This document shows, piece by piece, positions 35,958 to 48,166 of a stretch of 64,000 nt of DNA; the first letter of the stretch is position 1, and every line of letters begins with the position of its first letter. Source of the DNA: Saturnia japonica (Eukaryota; Arthropoda; Insecta; Lepidoptera; Saturniidae). Below the pieces are notes generated by a model. It made no database searches, was not told the DNA's origin, and worked only from the letters and a program-made list of their open reading frames with translations. The stretch is from assembly GCA_033032175.1 (NCBI GenBank), contig CM065309.1, positions 16,988,001 to 17,052,000 of the forward strand. Reading direction: 5' to 3'. The position numbers and the translations under genes were made by a program.

Positions 35958-38900
35958 ATGTTGGCTGCTTATGCCAAGTTTATTGTCCGGCATTCCTACC
36001 TCGTTTTGTTTATAGTGAGTGTTATTTCAACCATTCTTACAGTTATCCCACTCATATGCCACGAACTGCCAACATTTTCCGATCCCATTGTGGGTTTTGA
36101 AACACGCGGTACAACACTAGCGCATCGATTTATTGCTTGGGAAAATCTCATCGATGAAACCAGACCTTCTCGACAGCTCGCTGTGAACCCAAAAGAAATA
36201 GAAGACCAAATTCGTATGAATCAATCTTATCAAAATAGGATTCGTCCAGATAGACCAAGATCGGGACATAGGCGACCAAAAAACAAAGGCAACAAAAAGA
36301 AGAAGTTTATGAATGATACCACAAGTATTCAGAAAAATTTGTTTGATACACCAGAATCAAATACAACTAATGATCATGTTCACTGGGGTTTTGGGATAAA
36401 TGTCACATATGAAGATGAAAATGTAGCTTTCCTAAAGAATCACACAAGAAAACAGTGGATAACACTGAAAGAAATGCAGCGTAACCCTAAGAAGCCTATC
36501 CACCTTAACTATGCATCAGGTACTTGTGGGCCACCAATATCACAGTATGCTCACTTAGTTATAACAACCTCTGATAAAACATCTCTATTATCATTTGAAA
36601 ATATACAAAAAATGTGTAGTCTACAATCTTACTTAGTCGAATTGGACGAATCAAAATACTATGATATGTGCCAAAGATCTGACACTGAGGAAGTTTGCTG
36701 TCCATTATGGAGTGTCCCAAATTACATAGCTTTATTATCTAATAAGAATTCATGTGAGAATTTAAAACCGGCAGATGTCAACAAAGTTATAATATTATTA
36801 AAAAAATGTGCTGGATATTTCCATAACTTTACATTAATGGCATCATGTGATCTAGATCGTTGTAAAGTGCCAAAATATTGTTCACAGCATGATGCAATCT
36901 ATAATTTACTCTTCTATCTTATTGATTCAGATGCATTTTCACCAACAAATTTATCTCAAACTTTTGTGAGTAATGTAATGCTTTTCTTACCTTTACCAAG
37001 TAGCAGTACAGTGCTTCCTTATTACAAGAAGTTACAGAGTGCTGATTTAAATTTTGACACACTTGTTGTACCTGCAATTGATTTTGGGTTAAAAAATGCT
37101 CTTTTTGATTTGTGGATAATACAAGATACTTGGTTGATAGGAATGGGTGGGGTTTTTGTATTTCTTGGTGTATGGATCTACACTAGATCATTGATCCTCA
37201 CTTTTTTGTTATTTACAGCTATAACATATTCTCTGGGTGTAGCATATTTTATATATATTTATGTTTTCAAGTTAGAATTTTTTCCTTTTATGAATTTACT
37301 AGTAATAGTTGTTGTAATAGGGATTGGTGCTGATGATGCATTTCTCTATGTAAAAGTCTGGAAAATGGTCAGCAAACAGTTAGTAAAGGATAATGTAGTG
37401 AATGAAGACAATGGTTTGTCAGATATTAAAAATTTATCAAGTGCAGGTGAGACTATACTGGGACAAATTTTAGAGGAAACTATGAAACATTCTATTGTTG
37501 CAATGTTTATAACAACACTGACCACTGCAGTTGCATTTTTTGCTTCTTATGTGAGCTACATTCCGGCAATAAATTGTTTTAGTATTTTTGCAGGTACTGC
37601 AGTATTAGTCAATTTTATTCTTATAATTTTTTGGCTGCCTGTGTCAGTATTTATTATAGATGTAAAGATATGTACAAATAATAGAAAATTGTTAGATGTG
37701 ATGCATAAAAGTATTAATGAAATGTGGGAGTTTATCACAGTTTTATTAAACAGATTTATTATTACATGTGTTACAAAGTTGCACATTGTGTTAGTTATAG
37801 TGTTGGGTGCTATTGGAATGGGTAGTATTGTGATAGTTTTCTATTTGCCAGGACTCCAATTGCCAGAGTCTAAAGAATTTCAACTCTTTCAAACATCCCA
37901 CCCTTTTGAACAGTATGATCTAAAGTATAAAGATAGGTTCTTATTTGAGAGATTTAGCAGGGATACTATTGGAGGAAAAATGCCTCTCAGATGGATTTGG
38001 GGAGTGAAGGCCATTGACAATGGCAATCACATGGATCCTTCATCAAAAGGACATATTGTTTTTGATGAACACTTTTCTATATCAGATCCAAAATCTCAAT
38101 TGTGGTTGTTGGGTTTTTGTGCCAGAATTAAGGCTCAACCTTTTTATCAGCAAATTCTGGGCCCCTTACTCCCAAACTGTTTTATTGAAAGTTTTAAAAT
38201 GTTTATGAGCAGACGCTGTATTGACAACATTGACAAAATAAATAGAACTCCTTGTTGTGAATCTTCTTATTTTCCTTACAAGAAGGAAGTCTTTGAGCTT
38301 TGTATAATAAAGGCTATGGAATCATTGTATCAAACACCCAGGGAACTTTTCATGCCTGGAGTAGCTGGCCCAAAATTTCTTAGGAGTGCTAGACCACCAA
38401 CTGTATCAGCAATTGTTGTAGAGTTTGAAAGTGTTGTTCCATATTCAATGTCATATACTGCAATAAATAATTTTTTTACTCATGTGGAAAATTGGACACA
38501 AGAAGAGTTGAAGTCAGCTCCACAAGGCATGAGTAATGGGTGGTTTATATCTGATTTTCAATTTTATGATCTCCAAAGAACCCTAGCAAGTGGAACTGTA
38601 GTTGCTTTGGTATTATCTGCATCTTTAGGTTTTGTAGTGTTGATACCAGCTACATTAAGTTTTATAGTAAGTATATGTGCATTAACAGCCATGATATTTT
38701 CATCTACAGTTACTATAGCCATTTTGGTATTAAATGATTGGAAATTGAATATTTTAGAGAGTGTTGCTATATCCACTTCAGCTGGTTTAGCAGTTGATTT
38801 TAGCCTTCACTATGCTTTGAGTTACACTAACGCAAGTGGCACTAAGTCTGCCAGAGTTAGGTACGCATTGTCTGCGTCCTCAGGACCTACGGCAGCTGCA

Positions 38901-39302
38901 GCTCTTACTTCAGGATTTGCAGGAATATTCCTTCTACGATCGAATCTCCTCCCATACTCTCAAATAGGAATTTTTTTAGCTTTAATTATGACTATAAGCT
39001 GGACGTATGCCACTTTTTTTCTTTGTTCATTGCTCCATATTGTTGGACGTAGTTCATCAAAGGAGTCGCAACCTGAAGAAAGAAAATCTGTGTCTCGCGT
39101 AAGTTCAATATGTTCAGGAGTGCCAAATTTGGAGAGCCATGAACTCGAACACTTAGCTGATAGTAATCGTACAAATTTTACACACTCTCAAAGTCCGTCT
39201 AGTGTTAGTGCTACAACTGTTGTCCTGCATGACGATTATGATAATTCTCAAAACATACAAAAAACTAGTGTTACGAATAATTTATTATGTGACAATGACT
39301 GA
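35958..39302 (+). CDS. disp: Dispatched, RND-family Hedgehog-release protein
   Basis: A 1114-residue protein in a single frame. Known role: a plasma-membrane transporter of the RND/Patched family that releases cholesterol-modified Hedgehog from producing cells, using a cation gradient. The first membrane helix is at about residues 12-33, followed by FETRGTTLAHRFIAW, an insect Dispatched signature. A large cysteine-containing extracellular loop runs to about residue 385. A cluster of helices (about 390-590) forms the sterol-sensing-domain-like region. The transport motif GxxxDD is present in helix 4 as G455-I-G-A-D459-D460. The second half has G943-x3-D947 (GLAVDFSLHYA) in helix 10, matching the repeat symmetry of RND proteins. 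The cytoplasmic tail is serine-rich. I chose the ATG at 35958 because it gives a normal N-terminus; an upstream in-frame exon cannot be excluded. AATAAA at 39785-39790 is a candidate poly(A) signal. Confidence 0.96.
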   Translation: MLAAYAKFIVRHSYLVLFIVSVISTILTVIPLICHELPTFSDPIVGFETRGTTLAHRFIAWENLIDETRPSRQLAVNPKEIEDQIRMNQSYQNRIRPDRPRSGHRRPKNKGNKKKKFMNDTTSIQKNLFDTPESNTTNDHVHWGFGINVTYEDENVAFLKNHTRKQWITLKEMQRNPKKPIHLNYASGTCGPPISQYAHLVITTSDKTSLLSFENIQKMCSLQSYLVELDESKYYDMCQRSDTEEVCCPLWSVPNYIALLSNKNSCENLKPADVNKVIILLKKCAGYFHNFTLMASCDLDRCKVPKYCSQHDAIYNLLFYLIDSDAFSPTNLSQTFVSNVMLFLPLPSSSTVLPYYKKLQSADLNFDTLVVPAIDFGLKNALFDLWIIQDTWLIGMGGVFVFLGVWIYTRSLILTFLLFTAITYSLGVAYFIYIYVFKLEFFPFMNLLVIVVVIGIGADDAFLYVKVWKMVSKQLVKDNVVNEDNGLSDIKNLSSAGETILGQILEETMKHSIVAMFITTLTTAVAFFASYVSYIPAINCFSIFAGTAVLVNFILIIFWLPVSVFIIDVKICTNNRKLLDVMHKSINEMWEFITVLLNRFIITCVTKLHIVLVIVLGAIGMGSIVIVFYLPGLQLPESKEFQLFQTSHPFEQYDLKYKDRFLFERFSRDTIGGKMPLRWIWGVKAIDNGNHMDPSSKGHIVFDEHFSISDPKSQLWLLGFCARIKAQPFYQQILGPLLPNCFIESFKMFMSRRCIDNIDKINRTPCCESSYFPYKKEVFELCIIKAMESLYQTPRELFMPGVAGPKFLRSARPPTVSAIVVEFESVVPYSMSYTAINNFFTHVENWTQEELKSAPQGMSNGWFISDFQFYDLQRTLASGTVVALVLSASLGFVVLIPATLSFIVSICALTAMIFSSTVTIAILVLNDWKLNILESVAISTSAGLAVDFSLHYALSYTNASGTKSARVRYALSASSGPTAAAALTSGFAGIFLLRSNLLPYSQIGIFLALIMTISWTYATFFLCSLLHIVGRSSSKESQPEERKSVSRVSSICSGVPNLESHELEHLADSNRTNFTHSQSPSSVSATTVVLHDDYDNSQNIQKTSVTNNLLCDND

Positions 39303-41126
39303 ATGTATATCTTTAGCTAAGTTACTTATAGTTACAATGAAATTAATTTTTGAAGTATTTTTGCACAATGTATCAGTATTATGTTTATATAAGTACTTAA
39401 AATAATTATTTTAATGGCAGCCAATTCAAAGTATTACTAATAGCCTTTACATGCATTTTTGAACCTTTATAATATTAATTGTGATTTATATGTTCAAGAT
39501 AAAGGAATCATTGTTAATGACAATAATTATCGCATAAATAATTCACATTCGATAGTATAAGATCTATAAAGAGCTTAGCTTCATGTACAGCTTTTTTCTA
39601 GATTTTATGTTTCGTTTCGGTTATATGCATAAGTAAACAACTAAAAATATTTTTAGCATATAGAGCTTTTATTATAATTTATAAGATTATATAATATTTT
39701 CTTACATGATATCTGAATTGTAGGAACAGACTGAATTTTCATTTATAAGCAGCTGTAACTTTGTAAGAATTGAACCAAAACGCCAATAAACTGAAATTGT
39801 TTTGAAACTTTTAGATATAAAATTAATACCAGCCTGTAGGTAAAAATCCCACAACTGGCCTAATCACCTCGCTACCAAACCGATTTATTAGCCATTAGAA
39901 ACATTTCTGAAGTGCTCAAGTTTCCTAATGATATTTTCGTAAAAATTTACATAAGTAAATGTACATGAATTGGCCACATGCCGAGATTAGCCTAAATGGA
40001 CATCGGTTTGATATATATTTATTCCAATGTTAACTTTTATTGGGTAAAGGAAATCAAACGTTTTACGGCGAATCTAGCGAAGCGTTTTTGAAAATGTTTA
40101 AATTTAAAAATACTGTAAAATATTTTCTGTTTAAAATACCAATATTAGCTCCTCTTGCTCTTTGTAAACGACGAAGTCGACATTTTAGGTTCCGTCAAGA
40201 GTTTCTCTTATGGAAAGGGAGCTCTGCCCTTAGTATATAGTTTTAGATGTAAGATCGTTTTTTTGTCTATTAGGTACAGTTTTCACATTTGAAATAGATC
40301 ATAAATCTGCTCTCGTACTAAGTACGACCTCTGTAGCCAAGGGAGAAAAGTTGCGTGTTGTAATTTTTTTTTATATGTACCTTCCTACCTACGGTTATTG
40401 TTTTCTACAATAAACTTGGTATTTATATGTATGACGTAAGTTTAAACTTTTTCATGACAAAACGTGATGAACTTATTTAGATACTAGGTAATGTGTACAC
40501 AATCGTTAAAAGTATTGACACTGGAATCACATGACAAAAATTTCCTTATTTAGGTAAGTAATGTGATAAAGAACTTAGTTCGGTTACGTTCATGCAGTGT
40601 TTTTGCCATCTCGATATTTTATAACACTTATGTGAAAAATGTTGATTGTTACAAATGTACAATGTAGTTGCAATTTTTAGTAAATCTTTTAAAAAGTTCA
40701 TTAAAATCTGAACAAAAATAAAACCTTAATACCTACTAGTAATTTATTATATGTATTTTTTTATTATTTAAAGTTACTATAGAGTAGAGATGAAACAGGT
40801 GATTTTGTCGTACCTATAATATACCTACATATAAAACTAATATCCAATGAAGAATGTAATTTGATACTGGGATATCCGTTCGCTGCATAACGTACTTATT
40901 TATATACTATACATTTAGGTAGGTAATCATTAAGATACTATTTAACTATTTATGTAACATATACAAGGTGTTAGGTTTGAAGATAACTTGCGATGTCTTG
41001 TATCAGTAGAAGTTATTGCATCCAATAAGGGAAAAAATACGATTGATACCGGGATAACAATAGAACGTTCTATTGGGACTGTTTTAGAATCTAAACACTT
41101 AAAATTTTAGATTATGTAGGTACCTA
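39303..41126. other. dispatched 3' flank, no gene seen
   Basis: AT-rich sequence with only short chance frames. AATAAA at 39785-39790 is the best poly(A) signal for dispatched. Nothing else is recognised. Confidence 0.4.
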
Positions 41127-41312
41127 CTACTAGCCGTACCCGCGACTTCGTTCGCGGCGATATCGAAGAGCGAATTGATAACAGTCATTGTCATTAGGCA
41201 ATCTCGGTTACCGGGATAAATTATTGTATACTGTGTGCAAAATTTCATTCAAATCCGTTCAGCCGTTTTTGCGTGATTGCATAGCAAGGATTCAAATTTT
41301 CACATTTGTAAT
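41127..41312. repeat. Fragment of a lepidopteran dispersed repeat
   Basis: It starts ACTAGCCGTACCCGCGACTT and includes TTCAAATCCGTTCAGCCGTT and a tail TTTCACATTTGTAATATAAA. This is the usual look of a very common lepidopteran LINE or SINE 3' part. Confidence 0.55.
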
Positions 41313-41716
41313 ATAAACAGGACTGTAGCCGGCGAGGTGCGCGTGCAAATGTTCTGCCCTTTCCAATAGTCAACAACTTAACCATAGTGTTCATAGATAG
41401 CATAAAAACTTCCGAAAGAAAACACATCTACTTACCAATTTTTATGGTGATAGGTGAAACGGTGTTAACGTTTATCAATCTATTACACTTGCCAACATAG
41501 TACATTGTTATATAAATGGCTTGTTAGAAGTTTCTACTTTACAAGACTTGAGCACAAATAGTTGTTTATCAAAGACTCATTTACTTATGTAAAAAAAACA
41601 AAAACATATAAGTTGCAAAGCATAATATTATTTTATTCTATTTATATCAATAACAATGCATTTCTTCTATGTATAGTAGTATCGATTATCCGCATGTAAG
41701 TATATGTGTGTACATA

Positions 41717-42459
41717 GGCTGTTCCAAAAATAGTGAAATGAAAAATAGTTAGAATATGAATAATAAATAGTTATAGCTTTTCAAAAAATTCCCCTCCGAC
41801 CCCAGTGCATTTAGAATACGGGTGAACCGGCTTTCGAAAAATTGAAAAAATGTATGTTGCGGGTGGTCGAAAAATAACCGCCGAAATTCTTAGACGGTCT
41901 CTTCTACATTTTCGATCACGAAGCATTTTCTTACCGTAAGGAAATAAAAATCGCGTGGAGATAAATCTGAGCTGTATGGAGTATTCCGGAGTACTTCGAA
42001 GTATTCAAATATTCCATGGTTTTAGCGACTTTGTAAACGGGCGCATTATCTTGGTGAAAAATAGTGCTACGGACACCGTATCCTTGCTAATCAACTCCCT
42101 GAAAGCTTGAGTCAGACGAACTTCGCAATATCATTCACTAGTAGGTACCTACTTAACTGTTCCACGATCTTCTTGCGGAATTAATGCTACTGTTCTACTG
42201 CGTCAAAAAAAAAACCGCTACTATTTTAATTAACGCTCCGACCATGAACTTCAAACATCCTTTGCGTGGATTTTTGTTTCGTGAGAGGATTATAGCTGTA
42301 TAATCTTAAAACAATTTTTTTTTTAAATGACACAGGTGGTCAATGATTTTCACCAAAGAGATTTTTGTTGAAATTAGCTATCAATTCAATAGTTTTTTTT
42401 TTAGAAAAAAGGGATTGTAAATATTAATTATTCTGTGGCTATCAATTTTCGGAACAACC
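41717..42459 (-). mobile_element. Deleted, decayed mariner element with inverted repeats and TA duplication
   Basis: The ends GGCTGTTCCAAAAATAGTGA and TCAATTTTCGGAACAACC are imperfect inverted repeats flanked by TA (41715-41716, 42460-42461). The minus strand reads FHQDNAPVYKVAKT, then after a frame change PYSSDLSPRDFY, the second and third catalytic segments of a DD34D-type mariner transposase. The length of 743 bp against about 1.3 kb for intact mariners, plus stops, shows it is dead. Confidence 0.85.
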
Positions 42460-43464
42460 TAGGTATATATGTTATTTGGTTACGGAAATATTGGTTTCAA
42501 AATATTGTCAAAAAGAAGGAAATATTTTTATTAATATGTTATTGATGATATCTAGGTAAATAAAGGTTATGTGTACAAAATATTGTTAAGTAAAATTGTT
42601 TATTTTTGTCATGAAATGTTTCTTAGTAGTCAATGACTTTAGTGTACCTGTACACTGTACTTAAAATATTCAAATATAAGAATTTAAATAAAATGTTAAC
42701 TTTTATATGGTGAGCCAGTTTTTTAAATTTTCGTGTGGTATGTATCCTAGTTTATTATACTTACCTAACACAAAATAATACTTATCACTCCTAACACGCA
42801 TGTGATCCTAAATAGTAACTTCGTAACTTGTTAATTAAATTAAAAACTAGTAGTGCTCTACGGTTTCACCAATGTTAAATTTATTCGACCAATTCTCCAC
42901 CAGGCCACGACGCCAACGCACCCATGTTGCATATCGTATTCTCACTCGCCTTAATTGCCTACAGCTTCCCAGATTACTTGACGCTTATGATTACTTCTCA
43001 GGGTCGGCCCTTCCTCAATAAATAGGCTAGAAAATGAGCTGAACGAGTTCACGAGATTTGCGCGTCCAAAAAAAATCTCAATCTTTACGATATTGGTTTA
43101 CATTACAAAATGTATTTCATAAAGGTATGCTTAGGTACTTGATACAGTAGATAATATATTTGATGGGTAATGGAATTCCGTGAAATTAGTAAAATGGAAT
43201 ATTTTAATGTGTCCTGTAAGGTTGATTTTCATAACAAAGAAAACATCCGTACTAGGTAAGGGACCTAGGCATATTAAGGTTTAACATCAGTTTTCTTGCA
43301 CAATTTAAAATTTGAGATCGCTAATCCTTTTTTATTTCGTAGGTAACATTTTATAGGTATAAAGAAAACAATGTATAAATAAAATGAAGTAGGTACCTAC
43401 TTAATCATTTTTAAAAAGGGTCAAATTTGCCATATTGCCGGTAGTGTAGTTATATATGGCTATA

Positions 43465-43685
43465 TATATATATATAACTTTCTACGAAGTTTTTGTGTGA
43501 TCTCGGAATGAACGCTTTCAGCTTATATTTATAATCCACCTCACTTATGCACAAAACCCAAACTATATCACGCAAAACGCCAACAATATTACATAATATA
43601 GGGTCAAAAACCTAAGTAAATGAATTAAAGATAACCACAACATGACACTTCAAGATCCCGCCAAAAGGCCATCGTCCTAACGAGG
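43465..43685. repeat. Dispersed repeat (GATCCCGCCAAAA family), copy 2
   Basis: Shares GATCTCGGAATGAA, TTATATTTATAATCCACCTC, CCAAACTATATCACGCAAAA and CAAGATCCCGCCAAAA with 55035-55235. The rest of 43690-45010 shows no gene and no repeat that I recognise. Confidence 0.7.
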
Positions 43686-45010
43686 TCATTTCCCTCCCAA
43701 CTTTGATAGTCTATGCTTTTAGACTTTCAGGTATCAGAGCGTTCGTCTGAGAACGTAATATTTGGATACTCATACCTAATATTTTAATTTAACCATTTTT
43801 AACAAATGATATCGCTGATTTCATATTAACCTCATTCTAAGTAAATACCTCGTATTACTTTGGGTTTGTAAAGTGGCTCCATAAATTAAATCCGAAATAA
43901 ATAAATATTCGGACCATAAAAAAAAGTTGGTCGACACGGGACTTCCGGCAGGCGTGAAAAGAAATATAAAAAAATAAAACAAAAGAAAGTCACAATAGTG
44001 GTCGTAACCCACCATACCACTCCACTTGATTGCTGGATATACCTCGGGTGATCCTGAAACACGATAAATCAAAAGAAAGCCACTATGAAGATGTTTATTT
44101 AATTACTATGTGTATGGTAGTCGCGATCCCTATCAACCGCTTTTAGTCTATCTATGTTTTAACATGAAACTTTGCAATGATCCATTATGTCTATTAAAAA
44201 AAAAAGAAATCGACTACACACTACCAACGTTGAACCAAAGCATCGCCACGTTATTATCTGCCAATATTGTGTCCAACAACCAGTCTGACTGGCTGCATTA
44301 GATGTTTGACCTGAGCACAACTTGAAATTCGAACCGAAGCGACTCCGAGGTAAGTTTTACGAAGCAGCTGACATGGCATGGCAGCGAGATTCAATTATGA
44401 CGTCTCTCTTCTTTCCCCATAATAGGCCTAATAATTATATACTAATATGTTATACAGTCTTAGTAGTATATTCAAGGATTCAACAGATAAAGTCATTTCC
44501 ATACTAGCCACAAGCTTGCAATCAAACAACGTAAACACAGTTAATTTATTTTAAACTCTGAGGCACCCCCTGGTTCTTACACCTATTGAGCGGTCGCTCT
44601 CTCCGCTTTATAGTAACGTCGGTGGTCCTGCTTTTTAATATCTGATACGTCTGATTCTATCTCTTAATTGATACTCCGATTTCCATAATAACCGAGGAAA
44701 GAGAACCTGATTAAATTCTGAACTATCTAATCGTACGAACATGTTAAGTAGCAATATTAGGTACCTAGTACCGCGAACATAATATTTCTTGAACATAGTT
44801 ACATATGGAACTTTATGAAAAGGTCTTTATACATCTACCCTCCATAAACCAGTATATCCATACTAGCCGTGAACCCAGAGTGTAGGTATGCTGTACATCA
44901 TAGCCGAGCGCAAACTTATTTATATCTGGTATATATCAAATAATGCATATTTTGATAAATAATAGGCACGATTAATATTTGTAATTATATATTTGGAGTG
45001 TTACTGGTAA

Positions 45011-45677
45011 GGGGCCGTCCATAAATTACGTCACACGAATTTCATGATTTTTTTACCCCTCCCCCGTCCTTGTCACAGCTGGCAACTTTGGCTGGCACAT
45101 TTGTGAGACCCTCCCCCTACCTAGTGTGATGTCACATATTTTGCAATTTTATAATTAGAAATTTATGAAATTAAAACAGCAGTGTTCGGAAATTATTTTA
45201 ATTTCCATTTAAATTACTTTTCAATAAAATCTACATGAAATCAAACAAAGGTATAAAAATTAACAAAACATTTAAAAAATCACTTTAATGAAAGACAAAA
45301 ACTTAATCATATCTAACATGACTTATTTTTCTTCGAACTATAAAGGTAGGTAATAAGTTTAGTAAAAGTTGTTAAATAAAACATTGCTATGTTCGAGATA
45401 CAGAAGTCCAATTTAATTTTTTCTCTGATTATTTTGACTAGACGGTTGAGATTTAGTGCAACGGAGGTTTTGGGGCTTGAATGGAAGGGAACACATTCTT
45501 TCGAGTTTGGGAGGTTTTCGACTTAATGAAGTTCTAATGTACTTAGATATAAAATATTATAGTTTGAAAAAATGTGATGTCACAAAATTTGGGACCCTCT
45601 CCCCTTGTCACACAATGTCACACTTCGTTGACCCCCATCCGCCCCCTAAACGTGTGACGTAATTTATAGATGGCCCC
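45011..45677. mobile_element. 667-bp inverted-repeat DNA transposon, non-autonomous
   Basis: GGGGCCGTCCATAAATTACG at the left and CGTAATTTATAGATGGCCCC at the right are inverted repeats with two mismatches, extending into ACGTCACACG. Inner parts repeat TGTCACA and runs of CCCCC near both ends. No transposase frame. Flanking bases (GTAA left, TAAG right) do not settle the target duplication. Confidence 0.8.
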
Positions 45678-46010
45678 TAAGTGGTAAGTAACACTGGGTA
45701 TGATCTGCTATACTTAGTAGAGGTGTAACGAATATATTCGTAATAGGTACAGGGATTATAATACGCGCCACGGACTAATATATTATGATAAACGAATACA
45801 AAATAATAGGTCACCAACTCAGAATACAGAACAAACCAGAAGCCGCGTTCAAGAATAATTACATACGCTGCACTGTGTCCAAAACGATACGTACGTCCCG
45901 CACCTGCCCCACTTCCCATACGCTTAATGTTGCTAGCTCGGGAGCGGTTTCCCACTTTTTGGGGTAATCTTATAACACTAAAGAAAAGATATTTTTAAAA
46001 AAATATTTAT

Positions 46011-46809
46011 TTATTTACATGGATTGCTTTTTAATTTTTTTAATATACTTTTTAAAGATTCGTACTTCTTGGCAAGTCTGTTGTATTTTTGTTGTAATGT
46101 TTTCATTCGTCGAACATGTTGTTCACAAAATAATTGTTTGCGTCGTAATTGAGATTTAAGTTTGACCTTTCTCGGCGTATCAAACACAGATTCCAAATCA
46201 GAAATATTGACATCACCGATCTCTGAGTTCGATCTCGCAGAAGATTGTGGTTGTGTAACCTGAAATGAAAAGCCTTAAGTTGTATGTTGTTGTATCATGT
46301 AATAGATTAACAAAAAATTTAATTAAATACAGAATATTTCTGCCGTACAAGGCATGCCATTTCAGTCCTCACGGATGGAAACGCATTAGTAATATCACTT
46401 TGTGCCTGAGCTTGCAAATGTCCATGGGCCTTACTTAGTTTATTTTACATTTATTACTGTAACTACTAGTGTTTATTTACTACATTAGTTTACTTGTAAC
46501 TAAGTATATCGATTAAGAGCCTTGTTTGCCTTTCAGTAGTATAAAAAAAAATTAAACATTATTATCATAGGTGGGTACGCACATTGTCCGATTGTGTAAC
46601 TCGGAAAATTCTGGTGTCAAGGCCAAATACTGAAATAGAACGTTAGTATTATTCATATATTTAATTCACCGAAGTTTCATTAGCCCGGAATCTGAAATTT
46701 GCGCCCGGTTTAGGCTCGCCCCTTATCACGATGAGGGACGGATAAGCTCGACGAAAAGTGGGCATACTTGTTATACCTTTGCATACTCCTTCGGGGATTA
46801 CAGGCGTGA

Positions 46810-46867
<58 letters not shown>

Positions 46868-47397
46868 TGTGGACCAAAACCTTACTTCAAAATACATGAC
46901 AAACATTTTCACCAGGAGGATACAATATAAATATAGTAATTATTATGACTATATCTACCTTAGTTGGATAAGCTGCTTTCCTCAGTCTTTTCAAACCACC
47001 TTTTGTATCATAAAAATATTGCGCTTCAAAGTGAATTGAGCAAAGTACTCTCCGGCTTGATGGTTTCCAAAACTCATCTAGCCGTGCTCTTTGTATGACT
47101 TTCATCCAGTCCGATTTTCTATTTTCATCAGCAGGGAAACTAAAATTACAAAGATTCTATATACACAAAAATAGTAAGTATTCTACATGAGTATTAAAAA
47201 AAAATGGGTAAAATTTTCGATGAAAATAAAATGGCAACACTTAAAAAATGGACGCGTAATTTTCTAAATGTAAAATAAATTAAACAATTAAATAAATATA
47301 CTTTAGAATGCGCTACTTACAGATGAAATGTGATCCCATCCTGTTTTTTTATGATCCCTGCAGCATTTTTACATCTAGGAACAACACAAGACGGCAT
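46011..47397 (-). CDS. Small THAP-type zinc-finger protein, 3 exons
   Basis: Exons on the minus strand: 47321-47397, 46959-47139, 46011-46259. All junctions are GT-AG and phases agree, giving 168 residues. Residues 1-86 form a THAP domain, a DNA-binding C2CH zinc finger. It has MPSC at the start with C4 and C9, the invariant tryptophan W37, then C59-x2-H62 in VLCSIHF, and A-Y-P-T at 82-85 in place of the AVPT box. Residues 87-115 are Ser/Asp-rich. Residues 116-168 are highly basic and look like a coiled coil (KTLQQKYNRLAKKYESLKSI), typical of THAP dimerisation tails. There is no transposase domain after the THAP, so it is a DNA-binding-only protein. It could be a host regulator or a gene derived from a P-like transposon. 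The largest intron carries an AT microsatellite. Individual exons are short and easily missed. Confidence 0.85.
46811..46864. repeat. (AT)n microsatellite in a THAP gene intron
   Basis: About 26 uninterrupted AT dinucleotides. The array length is likely variable between individuals. Confidence 0.97.
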
Positions 47398-47684
47398 TTT
47401 AAAATTAAAATTGGCACTTGTACAATACGTCACGACGCGCTACTTACAAAGGAGTGACTAATCGCAACAAAGTCAAACCACTCTATTTAAGAGTGGTTTT
47501 TGTATCTTCAGTTTTATGTGCGTTCGCGGTTTCTGGTTTGTTCTGTATTCTGAGGTCACCAAATAATAGGCACGCGATTCACGATCCGTGCGGCGAGTCA
47601 AGACATCATAATACACGTCGGGCTTCGTATGAAAACTGCATGAGTTGGTAGCACAGTAAGCAAGCAATGAGAACAAGAACAAGA

Positions 47685-47930
47685 TATTAGGCACCGTTAT
47701 TAATGATTATCAGTGTGTTAGCTAATACGGATATTAGTTAGATTCACAGATTAGTTTGTAATTTTTGTATCAGGTATCTGTTGGTATTTCGTATTATAGA
47801 ATCACTATATTAGGCATCGTTCTTAACGAATATCAGTGTATTAGCTAATACGGATATTAGTTAGATTCATAGATTAATTTGTAATTTTTGTGGTAGGTAT
47901 CTATTGATATTTCGTATTATATTAGCGGTT
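47685..47930. repeat. Tandem duplication, 123-bp unit x 2
   Basis: TATTAGGCACCGTTxTTAA at 47685 and TATTAGGCATCGTTCTTAA at 47808 begin two units sharing CAGTGTxTTAGCTAATACGG, ATTAGTTAGATTCA and TTTGTAATTTTTGT. The two units are about 90 percent alike by eye. Confidence 0.88.
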
Positions 47931-48166
47931 CCTTCAGTTCCTTTTAACTAGCTGCGATTGCATACAATTTATCGTATCAATACATATTTGAGAATTTCAA
48001 ATGTAAATACTTATTATTTTGTGTTTAGAATCAACAAAAATATCAATCGATTGACGGTTTAATGGACATATATAAAAATCTATAATTGTAGTACATGACA
48101 AAGTGACATTTTTTAATATATTTTAATATACCTACCAAAGATATTGACGTTAACGACAGTCCGTAA

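Noticed and set aside
35879..36100. 73-codon frame overlapping the dispatched start
   Set aside because: It is out of frame with dispatched and has no recognisable content; it could at most be an upstream reading frame.
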